Position numbers and translations under genes: made by a program. Positions 10,582 to 24,753 of a DNA stretch of 64,000 bases are shown here, in pieces (position 1 is the first letter of the stretch; each line of letters begins with the position of its first letter). This stretch comes from a bacterium (GTDB taxonomy: Bacteria; SZUA-79; Acidulodesulfobacterales; Acidulodesulfobacteraceae), in the NCBI GenBank assembly GCA_021850985.1, contig JAJZJX010000001.1:121389-185388 (forward strand). Reading direction: 5' to 3'. The notes beneath the pieces are model-generated. The model made no database searches. It was not told where the DNA came from and saw only the letters and a program-made list of their open reading frames with translations.

Positions 10582-11176
10582 GTCCATCTTTTAATATTTT
10601 TTCGGCAATTTCTTTGTGCGAAACGGCGCCTTCAACGGGAGAAAATATCAGCTTATGCGAGCCAAGAGAATATTCCGTTATAAAATTTTTCGCATAATCA
10701 TAATCGTCTTTGTTTCCTATAACGAATTTTATCTCGTCGTTTATGCTTATATATTTTAAATTTTCAAAAAAAAATTCTTTTGAATAACCGCTTGACGGAC
10801 ATTTTACGTCTATAATTTTAATAACGTTTCGATGCACTTTTTTAAGGCTTATAGTTCCGTTTGTTTCTAATAAAACCGTATAGTTTAAATCGATCAGCCT
10901 GTTCATAAGTTCAAGCGATTCGTTTTGCATCATGGGTTCGCCGCCGGTAATTTCAACAAGTTTAACGCCGGCAGAGCCTAAGCTGCATGTCGATTTAATT
11001 ATATCTTCTATACCGATCGGCTTAGAATTTTTTATGTCCAGCGCTTCTTTGGTGTCGCAGTAACCGCATCTCAGGTTGCATCCGGCAAGCCTGATAAATT
11101 TACAGGGATAGCCCGAGTATGAAGATTCACCCTGAATACTATAAAAAATATCGTTTACGTATAGCATGATCGACAA
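10532..11176 (-). CDS. queE: 7-carboxy-7-deazaguanine synthase-like radical SAM protein
   Basis: ORF 214 aa; FYSIQGESSYSGYPCKFIRLAGCNLRCGYCDT, EITGGEPMMQ. Confidence 0.85.
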   Translation of the reverse strand: MSIMLYVNDIFYSIQGESSYSGYPCKFIRLAGCNLRCGYCDTKEALDIKNSKPIGIEDIIKSTCSLGSAGVKLVEITGGEPMMQNESLELMNRLIDLNYTVLLETNGTISLKKVHRNVIKIIDVKCPSSGYSKEFFFENLKYISINDEIKFVIGNKDDYDYAKNFITEYSLGSHKLIFSPVEGAVSHKEIAEKILKDGLNVRLGVQLHKILGLK

Positions 11177-11182
11177 TTTGTG

Positions 11183-11220
11183 GCGGGGACAGAATTTAAT
11201 TCTGCCCCTCTGTCCCCGTA
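11183..11220. repeat. Palindromic GGGACAGAAttTAATTCTGCCCC-type element
   Basis: ggcggggacagaatttaattctgcccctctgtccccgta; degenerate relative of 24969-24997 and 36373-36401. Confidence 0.75.
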
Positions 11221-11288
11221 GTTATAATCAATTTGAATATTTCTATTAATTGTTATATAATTAAAAAATAAAGCGAGGTATAAATATT

Positions 11289-11657
11289 ATGTTTGGAATA
11301 GGCGCACCGGAATTAATCATTATAGCGGTAATAGCTTTGCTCGTATTCGGACCTTCTAAGCTGCCTGAACTCGGAAAAACCTTGGGCAAAGGCTTAAGGG
11401 AGTTCAAAAAAGCTTCGTCCGACTTAAAAGAGCAGATAAATCCGCTTAACGACATTAACGAAAACGACTCCGATAAACCTGAACATGAAGTAAATATAAA
11501 GAGTTCTAATCTTATCGAAAATAATACGCAAGAAACAAAAAAACCCGTTAAAAAAAGAACGGCGGTTAAAAATAAAAAATCGCCGGCAGCTGATTCAAGC
11601 AAATCTTCGCAAAGAAAACCTAAAGCTACGATAAAAACAAAATCTTCAAAAAGTTAA
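11289..11657 (+). CDS. tatA: Sec-independent translocase TatA/TatB family protein
   Basis: [42 protein letters not shown]. Confidence 0.88.
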   Translation: MFGIGAPELIIIAVIALLVFGPSKLPELGKTLGKGLREFKKASSDLKEQINPLNDINENDSDKPEHEVNIKSSNLIENNTQETKKPVKKRTAVKNKKSPAADSSKSSQRKPKATIKTKSSKS

Positions 11658-11664
11658 AAAATCG

Positions 11665-15353
<3,689 letters not shown>

Positions 15354-15566
15354 ATTTTGGATGTTTATTATTATATTATAATTAATTTTAAAAACATTAA
15401 TAGTAATAGGAGCGTTTAAAAAGTTTAAAAACAACTAATTAATTAAAATTATTAACAGTTTTTTGTTTAAAAGTATGTGTTATTTTCACCATCTTTTCTT
15501 TTAAAAATGTTTAATTCTTTTAATATGAAAAAATTAAACAGAAAATTAACATACTTTTAACCTGAA

Positions 15567-16949
15567 CTATTTTTTAATTATTTTAATAATATTATTTAAT
15601 GTTTTTTCTAATCCTTCATTATTTACAAGATTCTTTTTTACTTTATTAACCGCATAAATTATAGAAGAATGATCTTTGCCCCCGAATTTATCGCCTATTT
15701 CCGGAAAAGACAGTTCGGTATAAGTTCTTATTAAATACATGGCAATTTGGCGCGGTTCGACAAATTCTTTTAATTTTTTATTTGATTTAATATCGGCTAT
15801 TTTAATATTAAAATAATTGCACACCGATTTTATGACGTTTTCAGCCGTTATAACTTTCTCGTTTTCTTTTAATAAATTAGAAGTGGCCTCGATTGCAAGA
15901 TCTATATCTATAGGTCTTCCCGTAAAAGAAGAATATGCGGATATTTTAATCATTGCCCCTTCTAATTCCCTAATATTAGAATTAATTTTATTAGCTAAAA
16001 GATTTATAACTTCATCCGGAAAATTTATATTATTCAAAATAGCTTTCTTTTTAAGGATTGCTACTCTTGTTTCAAAATCAGGAGGCTGAATATCGGCTAT
16101 CAACCCCCATTCAAATCTCGACCTTATTCTTTCTTCTAAGCTGACTATATCTTTAGGAATTTTATCGCTTGAAACCACGATTTGTTTTTGATTTTCATAC
16201 AGCGCATTAAAAGTATAAAAAAATTCTTCCTGAGTTCTTTCTTTACCGGCGATAAACTGTATATCGTCAATAAGTAAAACATCTACGTTTCTGTATCTGT
16301 TTCTAAAATCTACCATTTTATCGTCCCTGATGGAAGTAATCATTTCATTTGTAAATTTTTCGGAAGATACAAGATAAACGTTTAAATTTTTTTCTTTTAT
16401 TATTTTATTGGCTATGGCATTAAGCAGATGTGTTTTTCCAAGTCCCACGTCGCTGTATATAAACATAGGATTATAAGTCTGTCCCGGCAGATTAGCTACG
16501 GCGACGCTTGCCGCATGCGCAAACTGGTTTCCTGAACCTATTACGAAATTCTCAAAGGTATATTTTTCGTTTATATTAAGATATTCTTTTTTTAAACTTT
16601 TTTTATTTTCTGTATTTTTTTCTTTAACATCGGTTTTTAAATTTACCGGAGCTAAATTTATATTGCTTTCGATATTATTATTATTATTTTTACAGGCGAA
16701 ATTATTTTCGGAAGTTTCGTTAATATTATATATCATATTAAGTCCTTCGTCGTTGTTTAAATTTTTCCATATATTTAAAATAATTTCACGGTAAGATTCA
16801 TTAATTATATCCTTAAAGAATTTATTCGGTACGGAAAATATAAGCGTATTGTCGTTTAAAGATATATCGGCAGGATTAAACCATATATTAAAATTGCTGT
16901 CGCCGATCTCTTTTTTTAATTCGTTTAATAGAGGTTCGATTGTATCCAT
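15567..16949 (-). CDS. dnaA: Chromosomal replication initiator DnaA
   Basis: ORF 460 aa; YTFENFVIGSGNQFAHAA, GLGKTHLLNAI, GGKDHSSI. Confidence 0.97.
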   Translation of the reverse strand: MDTIEPLLNELKKEIGDSNFNIWFNPADISLNDNTLIFSVPNKFFKDIINESYREIILNIWKNLNNDEGLNMIYNINETSENNFACKNNNNNIESNINLAPVNLKTDVKEKNTENKKSLKKEYLNINEKYTFENFVIGSGNQFAHAASVAVANLPGQTYNPMFIYSDVGLGKTHLLNAIANKIIKEKNLNVYLVSSEKFTNEMITSIRDDKMVDFRNRYRNVDVLLIDDIQFIAGKERTQEEFFYTFNALYENQKQIVVSSDKIPKDIVSLEERIRSRFEWGLIADIQPPDFETRVAILKKKAILNNINFPDEVINLLANKINSNIRELEGAMIKISAYSSFTGRPIDIDLAIEATSNLLKENEKVITAENVIKSVCNYFNIKIADIKSNKKLKEFVEPRQIAMYLIRTYTELSFPEIGDKFGGKDHSSIIYAVNKVKKNLVNNEGLEKTLNNIIKIIKK

Positions 16950-16964
16950 AATAAATTATACAAT

Positions 16965-16986
16965 GTTATCAACAGTTGTTGATAAC
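16965..16986. promoter_or_regulatory. Inverted pair of DnaA-box-like 9-mers
   Basis: gttatcaacagttgttgataac: TTATCAACA (16966-16974) and TGTTGATAA (16977-16985), directly upstream of dnaA. Confidence 0.7.
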
Positions 16987-17233
16987 TCAAATATGTCTTT
17001 AATTACAATAAGTTATATTAAAAAATTAGTGCTAAATCAGGCTTTATTTTTTAAATTTTTATGGAAATATTTTCAGTATAAAATTTAACAAATCAACATT
17101 ATCAAATTTTAAAATATATTTCAATTATATTTCAATAAATTTTTTCTTATAAAATCAATGCGTTAAATATTTTAATATTACATGCAGCCTTTTATTACCT
17201 CAAGTTAAGCAATAATCGAAAAATAAAAACCGC

Positions 17234-17262
17234 TTGACATTCGCAGTATTATTTGGTTTAAT
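17234..17262 (+). promoter_or_regulatory. Sigma70-like promoter for rpmH-rnpA
   Basis: TTGACA - 17 nt - TTTAAT, about 50 nt upstream of rpmH. Confidence 0.6.
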
Positions 17263-17313
17263 TAAAATTTATCTTATTAAAAATTATATTATTAATAAAA
17301 CGGAGCAATCGTT

Positions 17314-17463
17314 ATGAAAAGAACTTTTCAACCAAGTAAATTAAAAAGAAAAAGAACGCACGGTTTTTTAAGCAGGATGAGCACTAAAAACGGAAGATTG
17401 GTTTTATCGAGGCGCAGAAGAAAGGGAAGAAAAATACTTGTTCCGGTAATTAGTTCTAAATAG
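17314..17463 (+). CDS. rpmH: 50S ribosomal protein L34
   Basis: Not in ORF track; [49 protein letters not shown]. Confidence 0.97.
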   Translation: MKRTFQPSKLKRKRTHGFLSRMSTKNGRLVLSRRRRKGRKILVPVISSK

Positions 17464-17503
17464 TTTTGAATAGTTTTGCGCATTTTAAGCTTTATTGAAT
17501 ATA

Positions 17504-17842
17504 ATGTCTGAAAAAAATTTCAAATTAAAAAAAGACATTAAACTAAAAGACAAAAGCCGCATAGATTATATTTTTAAACAAGGGCTTAAAAAGCCGCAAA
17601 AAGTTTCTGTCATTTATTATGTTGAGTCCGATAGTTTTAAATTTTTAATTACTTTTAAAAGAAAACTTCTTAATTCCGTAAAAAGAAACAAATTTAAAAG
17701 AATAATAAAAGAATTTATAAGGCTAAACCGGCATTATCTTAAAAAAATAGATTGCGCCGTATTATTAGTTAAAATTCCTCCTTCTAAAATTCATCTGTTA
17801 AAAGAGCTTGAATTTTTAATACAAAATGAAAATTTTAAATAG
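17504..17842 (+). CDS. rnpA: Ribonuclease P protein component
   Basis: ORF 17495-17842 (ATG at 17504); position after rpmH; KRNKFKRIIKEFIR. Confidence 0.88.
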   Translation: MSEKNFKLKKDIKLKDKSRIDYIFKQGLKKPQKVSVIYYVESDSFKFLITFKRKLLNSVKRNKFKRIIKEFIRLNRHYLKKIDCAVLLVKIPPSKIHLLKELEFLIQNENFK

Positions 17843-18056
17843 ATTTTTTATAATACTTATTAATTTTTACAGAAAGCTTATATCCCCAATATTGCCGCAA
17901 AGCTGCAGATTTTATCCGACTTGTTCCGAATACGCCGTAGAATGTTTTCAAACTTTCGGGTTTTTCAAAGCTTTTTTTTTATCTATATACAGGATTATCA
18001 GATGCAATCCTTTATCTAAGGGCGGGTATGATCCGGTCGATAAGCATGCGCATTAA
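17826..18056 (+). CDS. yidD: Membrane protein insertion efficiency factor YidD
   Basis: YRKLISPILPQSCRFYPTCSEYAVECF. Confidence 0.95.
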   Translation: MKILNRFFIILINFYRKLISPILPQSCRFYPTCSEYAVECFQTFGFFKAFFLSIYRIIRCNPLSKGGYDPVDKHAH

Positions 18057-18119
18057 AATTAGCCGTTATGCCGGCATTATTTAATTGATTTACTTATATA
18101 TACAGTAAAAGGAGTTTTT

Positions 18120-19688
18120 TTGGAAAAGAGAATAATTATAGCTTCAATTTTATCGGTAGTCTTAATAATAGCTTGGGGCTATTTTATGCCTCACGGTAAA
18201 AATGCGCCGGCCATAAATAAACAAACTGCTGCAGTAAATAAAGTTTCCGGTTTAAAACAGAAAGCAAGCGTTAAAAATTTAAAAAAAATTATTACTCTTA
18301 AATCTAAAAAAATAAAAAAATTAATTTCTATATCAAATTCTTTGAGAAGCATTAAAACCGTATCGTATAAAGGAAATACGATGCATGTAAATTTTAATAA
18401 ATATACCGGCGCAATAGACGGCTTAAAACTTTTAGACTATTCATACACTGAAAAAAATTCTAAAAATAAAGTTAATCTATCCAATTCTAAAAATATTCCC
18501 GAAGTAATTAACTTTATACCAAAAAATCAAAATGTTCCCATAAAACTGCTCAACATAATAAGTAAAAAAAATTCGGTAAAATTTATCTATAATATAAACG
18601 GCAAGGCTATACTTACAAAAGAATATAAGTTTTACGACGATAAGTATCTTTTAGATGCGTCGGTTTATATTAAAAATATCGGCAATAAACCGTATAAGCT
18701 TCGAGGCCGGTTTATTCTTTCGGCGGGCTTAAAACCGACTTCATCCAAAAGCCCTAATTTTCTTAATTTTACGCCCGCAGTTTATATTAACAAAAGTTTT
18801 CAAACCCCGACTATTACTAATAAAGAAAAATTTACGGGAAATATTTCTTTTGCAGGATTTAATTCCAAATATTTTTTACTTTCGGCTTTGTCGCCTGGAA
18901 TTAACGTAACTGCAGAAAAAAAAGGCAATATAATTTCTTTTATTATTCCTAAAACGCTGTCGGCGGCTTCCGGTAAAACAGTAGAAACGTCTTTAAAATT
19001 TTACGGAGGGCCAAAAAAATTATCCCTGCTAAATCCTCTGGGGCATAATCTTAGTTCTACTTTAAACTTCGGCTTTTTCGGATTTTTTTCTATAATTTTA
19101 CTGCATGTACTCGAATTTTTCTACGCCTATGTTCACAATTACGGAGTTGCGATTATACTTCTCGTTTTAGCCATAAGGATAGTATTTTATCCGCTTACCT
19201 ATACCGGTTTTAAATCTATGAAGCAGATGCAGAAATTAACGCCGAAAATTAACGAAATGCGCGAAAAATACAAAGACAATAAAGCCGAATTAAATAAAAA
19301 AATTATGGAACTTTATAAGGAAAGCAGGGTTAATCCGTTCGGAGGCTGCCTCCCGATGCTTTTGCAGATTCCGGTTTTTTACGGTTTGTATGAAGCGCTT
19401 TTAATTTCTATTCAGCTCAGGAATGCTCCATTTATCTTATGGATACACAATCTTTCAGTCCAGGATCCTTATTATATCCTGCCTATATTAATGGGCATAT
19501 CTATGCTGATTTCACAAAAAATGAACCCTATGGTAGGAGATCCGGCGCAGGCTAAAATAATGCTAATTCTTCCCGTCGTTTTTACGTTTATTTTTATTCA
19601 TTTCCCGGCAGGTCTTCTTTTATACTGGACGGTCAACAATCTTTTAACCATCGCCCAGCAATATATTATAAACAGAAAATTTGCATAA
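18120..19688 (+). CDS. yidC: Membrane protein insertase YidC
   Basis: TTG start; ORF 522 aa; NPFGGCLPMLLQIPVFYGLYEAL. Confidence 0.95.
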   Translation: MEKRIIIASILSVVLIIAWGYFMPHGKNAPAINKQTAAVNKVSGLKQKASVKNLKKIITLKSKKIKKLISISNSLRSIKTVSYKGNTMHVNFNKYTGAIDGLKLLDYSYTEKNSKNKVNLSNSKNIPEVINFIPKNQNVPIKLLNIISKKNSVKFIYNINGKAILTKEYKFYDDKYLLDASVYIKNIGNKPYKLRGRFILSAGLKPTSSKSPNFLNFTPAVYINKSFQTPTITNKEKFTGNISFAGFNSKYFLLSALSPGINVTAEKKGNIISFIIPKTLSAASGKTVETSLKFYGGPKKLSLLNPLGHNLSSTLNFGFFGFFSIILLHVLEFFYAYVHNYGVAIILLVLAIRIVFYPLTYTGFKSMKQMQKLTPKINEMREKYKDNKAELNKKIMELYKESRVNPFGGCLPMLLQIPVFYGLYEALLISIQLRNAPFILWIHNLSVQDPYYILPILMGISMLISQKMNPMVGDPAQAKIMLILPVVFTFIFIHFPAGLLLYWTVNNLLTIAQQYIINRKFA

Positions 19689-19706
19689 CATTCTTTTCAC
19701 GGCGTT

Positions 19707-21113
19707 ATGTCTTCTTTAACATACGAAATAGATACGATTTGCGCTATTTCTTCTCCTGCCGGCGAAGGAGCAATAAGCATTATCAGGGCATCAGGTAAAG
19801 ACTGCCTGCATATACTGCAAAAAATTTTTAAGCCGTACCGCAAAGATTTTTCGGATATAAAACCCCGTTTTTTATATACCGGCCGCATTTTCGATTTACA
19901 AACCGAATCGTTCGTGGATGAAGCGGTATGTGTTTTCATCAAAGGTCCGAATTCTTATACCGGAGAAGATATGTTTGAAATATATCCTCACGGAGGAGTA
20001 TTCAATACCAAATATATCCTCGAAATTATTTTAAAATCCGGCGCAAGGCTTGCATATAACGGCGAATTTACCAAAAGAGCCTATCTGAACAATAAAATCA
20101 GCCTTATCAAAGCCGAATCAATTCTGGAAATAATCAAGGCTAATTCTTTAAAAACCTTAGTTATCGCAAATAACGAATTGAGCGGCCTGTTAGAAAAAAA
20201 AATAGAAAAAATTAAAGAAGATTATATTTATATGCTTGCTTCGGTCGAAGCCTTGATAGATTTTCCGGAGGAGGAATTTGAAAATCTTAATGCCGATTTT
20301 ATAAAAAAATCTGAAGAGACGGCAGGGTTAATCGGCGGACTTATAGAATCTTACGAGAATTACGAGCTGAACAAGCGCGGTTTCAGCGTAGTAATAGCAG
20401 GAGCGCCTAACGTAGGAAAGTCCAGCATATTAAACAGACTCTTAGATAAAAAAAGAGCCATAGTATCCGATACTCCCGGAACTACCAGAGATTATATCGA
20501 AGAAAATCTGTTTTTGTCTAACAAACCGGTTAAAATTATAGATACGGCCGGTTTAAGAGAAACCGATAATAAGATTGAGCATGAGGGTATAAAAAGCAGT
20601 CATGATCAGATTAAAAACGCAGATGCCGTTTTATATGTTTTTGACGTTAACGATTTATCGGAAAACGAAATTTTAACAGATATATTGGAAGAAAAAAAAG
20701 ATAATTTAATTCCGGTTATAAATAAATTAGATACTTTTAACGGAAAAGACTTAAGCATAATAGAAAAAAAATTGATGCGGACTTTCGAATTTGCTAACGG
20801 TCCTATTTTTATAAGCGCCAAGACAGGAGACGGTTTTGATTTTATGAAAAAGGCTTTGCACGATATTATTTTAAAAATCGAGGGCAGCGTTATGGACGAT
20901 GTCGGCATTACGACTGTAAGACAAAAAAATTTACTTGTAAAATCTTTAGAATTATTAAATAACGCAAAAGATAAATTTAAAGAAGGACGTCCTCTCGAAT
21001 TAATATCGATAGATTTAAGAGACGGCATTAACGTCCTTGACGAGATTGTCGGCGGGGTAACAGGCGAAGACGTTCTTGATATGCTTTTCAAAGAATTCTG
21101 TATAGGCAAGTAG
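19707..21113 (+). CDS. mnmE: tRNA modification GTPase MnmE
   Basis: ORF 468 aa; GAPNVGKSSILNRLL, C-terminal FCIGK. Confidence 0.96.
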   Translation: MSSLTYEIDTICAISSPAGEGAISIIRASGKDCLHILQKIFKPYRKDFSDIKPRFLYTGRIFDLQTESFVDEAVCVFIKGPNSYTGEDMFEIYPHGGVFNTKYILEIILKSGARLAYNGEFTKRAYLNNKISLIKAESILEIIKANSLKTLVIANNELSGLLEKKIEKIKEDYIYMLASVEALIDFPEEEFENLNADFIKKSEETAGLIGGLIESYENYELNKRGFSVVIAGAPNVGKSSILNRLLDKKRAIVSDTPGTTRDYIEENLFLSNKPVKIIDTAGLRETDNKIEHEGIKSSHDQIKNADAVLYVFDVNDLSENEILTDILEEKKDNLIPVINKLDTFNGKDLSIIEKKLMRTFEFANGPIFISAKTGDGFDFMKKALHDIILKIEGSVMDDVGITTVRQKNLLVKSLELLNNAKDKFKEGRPLELISIDLRDGINVLDEIVGGVTGEDVLDMLFKEFCIGK

Positions 21114-21217
21114 AACGCAGCGGTTAATATTAAAGTTTATCGTTTTTAGATTATAATAACATAGAAACGATAAATTAAAACTTTTAAAACAAATAATTTT
21201 GCAATATAATTTTTGCT

Positions 21218-23026
21218 ATGGAAACTAAAAATAGTACGAATAGTTTTGACGTAATAGTTGTGGGCGCAGGACATGCAGGCATAGAAGCTTCTCTCGCCGC
21301 GGCGAGGATGGGCTTGAGCGCTGCCGTGATTACGATTAATTTGGATAATATCGGGCAGATGTCCTGCAATCCCGCGATAGGAGGGCTTGCCAAGGGGCAT
21401 CTCGTGCGGGAAATCGATGCGCTCGGCGGCGAGATGGGAAAGGCCATAGACAAAACAGGCATTCAGTTTAGGACGCTTAATACTAAAAAAGGTCCGGCGG
21501 TCAGGTCGTCGCGCGCTCAGGCTGATATGTTTAAGTACAAAACCTATATGAAGTCGGCTTTAGAATCGGACCAAAACTTAACGATTATTCAGTCTATGGT
21601 CGATTCGCTGACGGTAAAAAACGGCAAAGTTTCCGGAGTAGTTTTATGGACTGGAGAAGAACTGTCTGCGGATGCAGTTATATTAACGACGGGAACTTTT
21701 TTAAGGGGTCTGGTTCACATCGGTCTTTTTAACTATAAAGCCGGAAGAGCCGGCGACTTTGCTTCTAATAAGCTTTCTTTAAGTCTCATTGAAAACGGCC
21801 TTGAATTAGGAAGGCTTAAAACCGGAACGACGCCGAGATTGGACGGAAGGACTATAGATTTTTCCGAACTTGAGGAGCAAAAAGGAGAAGACGATTTTAT
21901 TCCTTTTTCTATAGCGGATAAAAAGATAAACAACGAAATCAGCTGTTATATTACATATACCAACAAAAACACCCACGACGCAATTTTAAAAGATTTGGAT
22001 AAGTCTCCCTTATATTGCGGGGTTATTAAAGGAATAGGCCCGAGATACTGCCCTTCCATAGAAGATAAAGTCGTCAGGTTTAAAGATAAAGAAAGGCATC
22101 AGATATTTTTGGAAAGGGAAAGTTTAGACTCTGTAGAATACTATCCCAATGGGCTTTCGACCAGCCTCCCTTTAGATACTCAGCTTAATTTTTTAAGAAG
22201 CATTAAAGGGCTTGAGAACGTAAAGATAATGAGGCCCGGCTATGCCATAGAATATGATTATGTCTTGCCCACCCAGCTTAATCATTCATTAGAAACAAAA
22301 AAAATCGAAGGGCTTTTTTTGGCGGGGCAGATTAACGGAACATCGGGTTATGAAGAAGCTGCGGCACAAGGTATTATTGCCGGAATTAACGCCGCTTTAA
22401 AGATAAAAGGGGAAAAACCTTTAATTTTAAGAAGAGATGAGGCATATATAGGCGTTTTAATCGACGATTTAATAACCCTCGGCACTTCCGAACCTTACAG
22501 AATGTTTACGTCGCGTGCCGAATACAGGCTGCTGTTAAGGGAAGACAATGCAGATTTCAGGCTGTGCGAATTCGGTAAAAAAACCGGACTTTTAGACGAC
22601 GAAAGATATGCTATATACAAAGAAAGATTAGACGGTTTTAACAAGTTAATTTCATTTTTAAAAACTTACGAAAAAGGAAAATATTACGACCTTTTGAAGC
22701 GTCCGGATGTCGATTTAGAAAGTATCGCCAATGAATTAAACGAAGAGCTAAATAAATTTGACAAAGATATAATAAGCAGAGTAGAGCTTTTTGTCAAATA
22801 TGAGGGTTATATTTCAAGGCAGAATGAGGAAATTAACAGGTTAAAAAAGTATGACGATTTTAAGATTGAAGATGATATGGATTTTAATTTTATACCAGGA
22901 TTGTCTATAGAAGTCGTAGAAAAACTTAATAAAATACGCCCTAAAACTATATCCGAAGCAAGCCGTATTTCAGGTATTACCCCTGCGGCGGTAAGTATTT
23001 TATTAATGAGATGCAGAAAGGAGTAA
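21218..23026 (+). CDS. mnmG: tRNA uridine 5-carboxymethylaminomethyl modification enzyme MnmG
   Basis: ORF 602 aa; GAGHAGIEASLAAARMG, CNPAIGGLAKGHLVREIDALGG. Confidence 0.97.
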   Translation: METKNSTNSFDVIVVGAGHAGIEASLAAARMGLSAAVITINLDNIGQMSCNPAIGGLAKGHLVREIDALGGEMGKAIDKTGIQFRTLNTKKGPAVRSSRAQADMFKYKTYMKSALESDQNLTIIQSMVDSLTVKNGKVSGVVLWTGEELSADAVILTTGTFLRGLVHIGLFNYKAGRAGDFASNKLSLSLIENGLELGRLKTGTTPRLDGRTIDFSELEEQKGEDDFIPFSIADKKINNEISCYITYTNKNTHDAILKDLDKSPLYCGVIKGIGPRYCPSIEDKVVRFKDKERHQIFLERESLDSVEYYPNGLSTSLPLDTQLNFLRSIKGLENVKIMRPGYAIEYDYVLPTQLNHSLETKKIEGLFLAGQINGTSGYEEAAAQGIIAGINAALKIKGEKPLILRRDEAYIGVLIDDLITLGTSEPYRMFTSRAEYRLLLREDNADFRLCEFGKKTGLLDDERYAIYKERLDGFNKLISFLKTYEKGKYYDLLKRPDVDLESIANELNEELNKFDKDIISRVELFVKYEGYISRQNEEINRLKKYDDFKIEDDMDFNFIPGLSIEVVEKLNKIRPKTISEASRISGITPAAVSILLMRCRKE

Positions 23027-23027
23027 A

Positions 23028-23069
23028 AGGTGTCAGAAATACGGTGACAGGATTGAATTCTGTCACCGT
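23028..23069. repeat. Palindromic ACGGTGACAGgattgAATTCTGTCACCGT element plus partial aaaggtgtcag motif
   Basis: acggtgacaggattgaattctgtcaccgt (23041-23069), directly after mnmG. Confidence 0.8.
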
Positions 23070-23082
23070 CACAAATTGATAT

Positions 23083-23098
23083 TGTTTCACGTGAAACA
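23083..23098. promoter_or_regulatory. parS: parS centromere site (perfect 16-mer)
   Basis: tgtttcacgtgaaaca, the canonical ParB/Spo0J binding palindrome. Confidence 0.92.
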
Positions 23099-23188
23099 TG
23101 CTTATTTTTTCCTTGACTTATTTTTTTTAAAATAGCATACTTATAATATGTAAAAATTAATATTAATTAAACGTATAGGAGGCTATTT

Positions 23189-23263
23189 ATGCGAAGTGAA
23201 CCTGACAGTAGCGATTATTGTTTGAATTCAAAAAAATCGAAAATAGCTTTAATGCTTCATTAG
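23189..23263 (+). CDS. Possible 24-aa leader peptide upstream of Nramp gene
   Basis: AGGAGG Shine-Dalgarno at about 23178; MRSEPDSSDYCLNSKKSKIALMLH*. Confidence 0.35.
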   Translation: MRSEPDSSDYCLNSKKSKIALMLH

Positions 23264-23373
23264 AAGATGAGCGTTTAATTAATATAAACTTTCCTTTATA
23301 AACTTTGTAATCTTTAATATTTCTCTCTTGCTAATGAACGGTTAAAGCTGTTTATTAAGTAAGGAGACGAAAT

Positions 23374-24723
23374 ATGAAAGACGAATACAAAGAAAAACTC
23401 GACAGCCTCCCCGTAGATATTAAGCTTAGAGCAGCAGACAGGCTTAAAATCCATCTTATGAGACAAAAATACGGGTATTTTTCCCGCCTTTGCCTATTAA
23501 TGGCGCTTATAGGCCCCGGAATACTCGTAATGATTGCCGACAACGATGCCGGCGGAGTTATGACTTATGCGCAGACCGGCTCTATATTCGGAATAGGTTT
23601 TTTTATTCCCTTTATGATAATAATGCTGCCGGTGGCTTATATAGTGCAGGAGATGACCGTAAGGCTCGGCGCCGTAACTCACAGAGGACACGCCGAAATG
23701 ATATGGAAAAGATACGGAAAGTTCTGGGGCGCTTTTTCATTAATCGACCTTGTAATAGCAAACGTATTGACGCTGATAACTGAATTTATCGGAATAACCA
23801 TAGGCATGCGCGTTTTTGGCGTACCTCCGCTGATTTCTTCAATATCTGCCGTTATTATTATAGCTTCTATTCAGCTTTTTTTGCGTTACTGGGCTTGGGA
23901 GTGGATTAGTTTGAGCATAGCAGCGTTTAACTTGATATTTGTTCCATTAGTTTTTTTTGTTCCGCATTTACACTGGGGAGCGGTTGCAAGAAGTTTTGGG
24001 ACTTGGCATATACCCGGAGGCGTAAGTTCTTTATTTATTTATGTTGTACTTGCAAACTTAGGTACTACAATTGCTCCATGGATGCTTTTTTTTCAGCAGT
24101 CGTCGGTAGTAGATAAAGGCCTTACCGTGAAAGATATCAGGGACGGCCAGTTCGATACATTTATAGGCTCGGTATTTATGGTAATAGTCGCAATAGCTAT
24201 TATACTTATTACGGCAGGAACGGTTTACGGTTTTACTAAAACACCTAATCTTGACATACAGACTATTCTTTCCGCAATCTCTTTAAAAATGGGACCTCTT
24301 GCCATGAGACTTTTTGCTCTAGGATTAGTCGAAGCGGGCATTATAGCGGCTATAGCAATATCCGCAAGCACTTCTTGGGCAATGGGGGAAGCTTTCGGCT
24401 GGCCTAAAAGCATCAATATGCCGCCTATGCAAGGCTGGAAATTTTACCTTCCGGGCGTTATAAGCCTTTTAATAGCCGGAGGCATAGTTTTAATACCTAA
24501 TGCGCCTTTAGGTTTTTTAAACTTAACAGTTCAGGTGGTAGCGACTATTTTTATGCCTGCGGCTATGATGTTTTTACTGCTTCTTTTAAACGATAAAGAG
24601 ATAATGGGCGTACATGTAAATAAACCTTGGCAGAATATATCGGCTTTTACTATAGTAGGATTTTTGATAATTATGAACTTTATGTACGGTTTAACGGTGG
24701 TTTTTCCGCATTTATTAGGATGA
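23374..24723 (+). CDS. Nramp-family divalent metal transporter
   Basis: ORF 449 aa; GPGILVMIADNDAGGVMTYAQTG; multi-TM. Confidence 0.85.
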   Translation: MKDEYKEKLDSLPVDIKLRAADRLKIHLMRQKYGYFSRLCLLMALIGPGILVMIADNDAGGVMTYAQTGSIFGIGFFIPFMIIMLPVAYIVQEMTVRLGAVTHRGHAEMIWKRYGKFWGAFSLIDLVIANVLTLITEFIGITIGMRVFGVPPLISSISAVIIIASIQLFLRYWAWEWISLSIAAFNLIFVPLVFFVPHLHWGAVARSFGTWHIPGGVSSLFIYVVLANLGTTIAPWMLFFQQSSVVDKGLTVKDIRDGQFDTFIGSVFMVIVAIAIILITAGTVYGFTKTPNLDIQTILSAISLKMGPLAMRLFALGLVEAGIIAAIAISASTSWAMGEAFGWPKSINMPPMQGWKFYLPGVISLLIAGGIVLIPNAPLGFLNLTVQVVATIFMPAAMMFLLLLLNDKEIMGVHVNKPWQNISAFTIVGFLIIMNFMYGLTVVFPHLLG

Positions 24724-24753
24724 TACTTTAATAATAACGGCAAGAGGTGCAAT

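Larger units (their letters stand above)
16950..17313. other. Probable oriC (dnaA-rpmH intergenic region, very AT-rich)
   Basis: Divergent dnaA/rpmH junction; inverted DnaA-box-like pair at 16965-16986; AT-rich tract. Confidence 0.65.

Noticed and set aside
15469-15558. Inverted repeat aaaagtatgt/acatactttt between dnaN and dnaA
   Set aside because: Only 10 bp arms in very AT-rich DNA; may be a terminator or chance, not enough to call as a feature.
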